From assembly GCA_019309245.1 (NCBI GenBank), contig JAFDGP010000164.1, positions 1 to 7,559 of the forward strand: a stretch of DNA of 7,559 nt, in the 5' to 3' direction. The position numbers were made by a program, and so were the translations under genes. Position 1 is the stretch's first letter. Each line of letters opens with the position of its first letter. Shown one piece after another: positions 6,804-7,559 of this stretch. The notes under the pieces are model-generated. The model was not told where the DNA came from. It was given only the letters and a program-made list of their open reading frames with translations, and did no database searches. The stretch is from Deltaproteobacteria bacterium. Its GTDB lineage: Bacteria > Desulfobacterota > Desulfobacteria > Desulfobacterales > C00003060.

Positions 6804-6939
6804 AGTCAATAGATTGTTCTTCGAGATGACAACCTAGTTTCGTTCCATAAATGGCCTTTTCTCCTAAGCGGCATTCTCCGTGTGTTCGTCCCTCCTTCGG
6901 TCCGTCTGAAGCAGAATACCAATGCCCATCATTTTTCAT
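6802..6939 (-). CDS. small ORF of 45 codons in the vgrG-A/accessory gap (unrecognised)
   Basis: An ATG at 6939 opens a frame that stays open for 45 codons to a TGA at 6804-6802, filling most of the 164-nt gap between vgrG-A and the next gene. The product starts MKNDGHWYSASDG and contains two Cys (positions 23 and 37), four Gly-rich turns and an acidic end. No signal peptide or membrane segment is visible, and I do not recognise a family; it does not have a PAAR pattern. The ribosome-binding site is weak (only AGG about 13 nt upstream), which argues against efficient independent translation, though coupling to the vgrG-A stop 13 nt upstream is possible. It ends 13 nt before the next start codon. 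It may be a real small protein, a decayed remnant, or a chance open frame. Confidence 0.3.
   Translation of the reverse strand: MKNDGHWYSASDGPKEGRTHGECRLGEKAIYGTKLGCHLEEQSID
6829..6839. repeat. 11-bp direct repeat, distal copy (acaacctagtt)
   Basis: Exact match to 6948-6958, 119 bp away in the same orientation. This copy falls inside the 45-codon small ORF. The pair brackets most of the vgrG-A/accessory gap, as if a 119-bp segment had been gained, or could be lost, by short-repeat recombination. Confidence 0.75.
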
Positions 6940-6947
6940 GGATAGGC

Positions 6948-6958
6948 ACAACCTAGTT
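6948..6958. repeat. 11-bp direct repeat, proximal copy (acaacctagtt)
   Basis: Exact match to 6829-6839. This copy covers the TAG stop codon of vgrG-A and the preceding Asn codon, so on the coding strand it reads aactaggttgt. It marks the vgrG-A side of the short spacer. Confidence 0.75.
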
Positions 6959-7559
6959 AATCATCACCGTAGCCCCCTTAATGGTCATGGTGCCGGAGCT
7001 GGTGACTTCCGCGCTGGCCGTGGCCTCAACAACAATCTGGGCTGAAGAACTGATCTTGATCCCGCCTGGAGAAATGGCGATAAAATTCCCCCCAACCTTA
7101 AGCGTGATGTTGCTGCTCCCCTCCAAAACGATATCCGCCCCCTGTACGGTAAACTGTCCTGTAACCTTTTCCGAATGGTCGGCATTGAAAACTTCATTGA
7201 CGTTTCCCCCGACCGTCAAGGACAACGCGCCATCGACAGCGATCTTTTGATCCCCACCGACTTTCAGATTCCTATTTCTGCCTATTTTTTCCTTATGGTC
7301 ATTGCCTACGGTTTCGCTACGATCATTGCCGATGCTTTCTTTCTTGTCGTTTCCCACCACCAGATTGCGATCATTTTCAATGGTTTCCGCACGGTTGTTC
7401 TTGGCACGAATCTGAAGATCCTTTTGGGCATGCAAAAATATCTCTTCTTCGCCTTTCTTGTCTTCAAAGCGGATTTCGTTAAAGCCTTGAGCGTCGGGTG
7501 TGGTATTGGACTTGATCGTGCTTTTGGTCTTATATTTTTCAGGATTATAAGGCGGCGGG
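6953..7559 (-). CDS. vgrG: VgrG spike protein, C-terminal part (vgrG-A, 5' truncated by window edge)
   Basis: VgrG (TssI) is the trimeric spike at the tip of the T6SS needle and carries effectors into target cells. Only the last 201 codons are visible, in the frame that starts at 7558; the gene continues past the right edge. The visible part begins with PPPYNPEKYK, followed by the VgrG signature FNEIRFEDKKG, then a run of eight-residue repeats of the type NDxxxxVG (about 7375-7187) that form the gp5-like triple beta-helix needle. It ends with GGNFIAISPGGIKI and the tail KGATVMIN, which is the usual VgrG terminus, so there is no fused C-terminal effector domain. The stop is TAG at 6955-6953. 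The first 114 visible bases are identical to part of vgrG-B at the other end of the window, while the tails differ. The family call is secure; effector specificity cannot be read from the sequence. Confidence 0.93.
   Translation of the reverse strand, partial: PPPYNPEKYKTKSTIKSNTTPDAQGFNEIRFEDKKGEEEIFLHAQKDLQIRAKNNRAETIENDRNLVVGNDKKESIGNDRSETVGNDHKEKIGRNRNLKVGGDQKIAVDGALSLTVGGNVNEVFNADHSEKVTGQFTVQGADIVLEGSSNITLKVGGNFIAISPGGIKISSSAQIVVEATASAEVTSSGTMTIKGATVMIN
7187..7375 (-). repeat. gp5-type octad repeats within vgrG-A
   Basis: About eight consecutive eight-residue units are visible in the translated protein, for example NDRNLVVG, NDKKESIG, NDRSETVG and NDHKEKIG, then more degenerate units. 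A Val/Ile-Gly at a fixed place followed by Asn-Asp is the pattern of the T4 gp5 C-terminal needle. The DNA units are related but not identical, so this is a protein-level structural repeat and not a CRISPR or a simple tandem array. Confidence 0.85.
7446..7559. repeat. 114-bp perfect direct repeat, right copy (vgrG-A)
   Basis: Every base from 7446 to 7559 matches 335 to 448 at an offset of 7111. The copy lies in vgrG-A and encodes the segment from PPPYNPEKYK through the FNEIRFEDKKGE motif. It runs up to the last base of the window, so the true length of the identity may be greater. Absence of even synonymous changes suggests recent gene conversion or duplication between the two vgrG genes, or an assembly effect. 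Confidence 0.97.

Noticed and set aside
6789..6850. Possible promoter before the accessory gene
   Set aside because: A TTGTCA-like element exists, but the matching -10 candidate is poor and the spacing is only about 15 nt; the evidence is too weak to annotate.
6840..6930. Possible terminator hairpin after vgrG-A
   Set aside because: The best inverted match I saw is six bases (GGCATT/AATGCC) with a loop of roughly 50 nt and no following T run, so it is not a credible terminator.
7187..7375. Possible CRISPR-like or tandem DNA repeat array
   Set aside because: The periodicity is 24 bp with strong divergence at DNA level and is fully explained by the VgrG octad repeats.

Overview
The window carries a type VI secretion (T6SS) VgrG/effector cassette. 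All credible genes lie on the minus strand, so they read from high to low coordinates. The VgrG spikes, an Sec/Lol-type lipoprotein signal and an effector with peptidoglycan-binding parts point to a Gram-negative (diderm) bacterium. The multidomain effector (LysM-like, Ig-like, peptidoglycan-binding and metallopeptidase parts) resembles architectures I recall from Desulfobacterota, Myxococcota and Planctomycetota, but nothing in the window fixes the taxon.

Layout in order of transcription: (1) 7559-6953 is the 3' end of a first vgrG (vgrG-A), with octad repeats and a canonical tail. (2) The 164-nt gap 6952-6789 is almost filled by a 45-codon small ORF flanked by an exact 11-bp direct repeat. 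(3) 6788-6423 encodes a 121-residue protein made of a charged linker and a small beta-rich domain that I usually know as the C-terminal part of PAAR-type spike proteins; here it stands alone. (4) 6414-3313 encodes a 1033-residue modular putative effector with an N-terminal LysM-like domain, an Ig-like domain, a peptidoglycan-binding domain, a conserved middle region and a C-terminal metzincin-like zinc metallopeptidase. (5) 3316-1715 encodes a 533-residue predicted lipoprotein whose start overlaps the effector stop as ATGA; by position it is the best candidate immunity or partner protein. (6) 1758-1 is the first 586 codons of a second vgrG (vgrG-B), starting inside the lipoprotein gene and running off the left edge.

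Spacings of 8 nt, -4 nt and -44 nt suggest one operon with translational coupling from the 121-residue gene into vgrG-B. In the simplest reading, vgrG-A is the carrier, the 121-residue protein is an adaptor or spike accessory, the metallopeptidase is cargo acting in the periplasm or cell wall, the lipoprotein is its protector, and vgrG-B opens the next module. No PAAR protein and no structural T6SS gene (sheath, baseplate, ClpV) is present.

The strangest features are: vgrG-B lacks about 31 residues usually present at the gp27/gp5 junction; a perfect 114-bp repeat shared by the two vgrG genes ends exactly at that deletion point and at the right window edge; and the coupled effector/lipoprotein pair is not one I can match to a named effector-immunity family.
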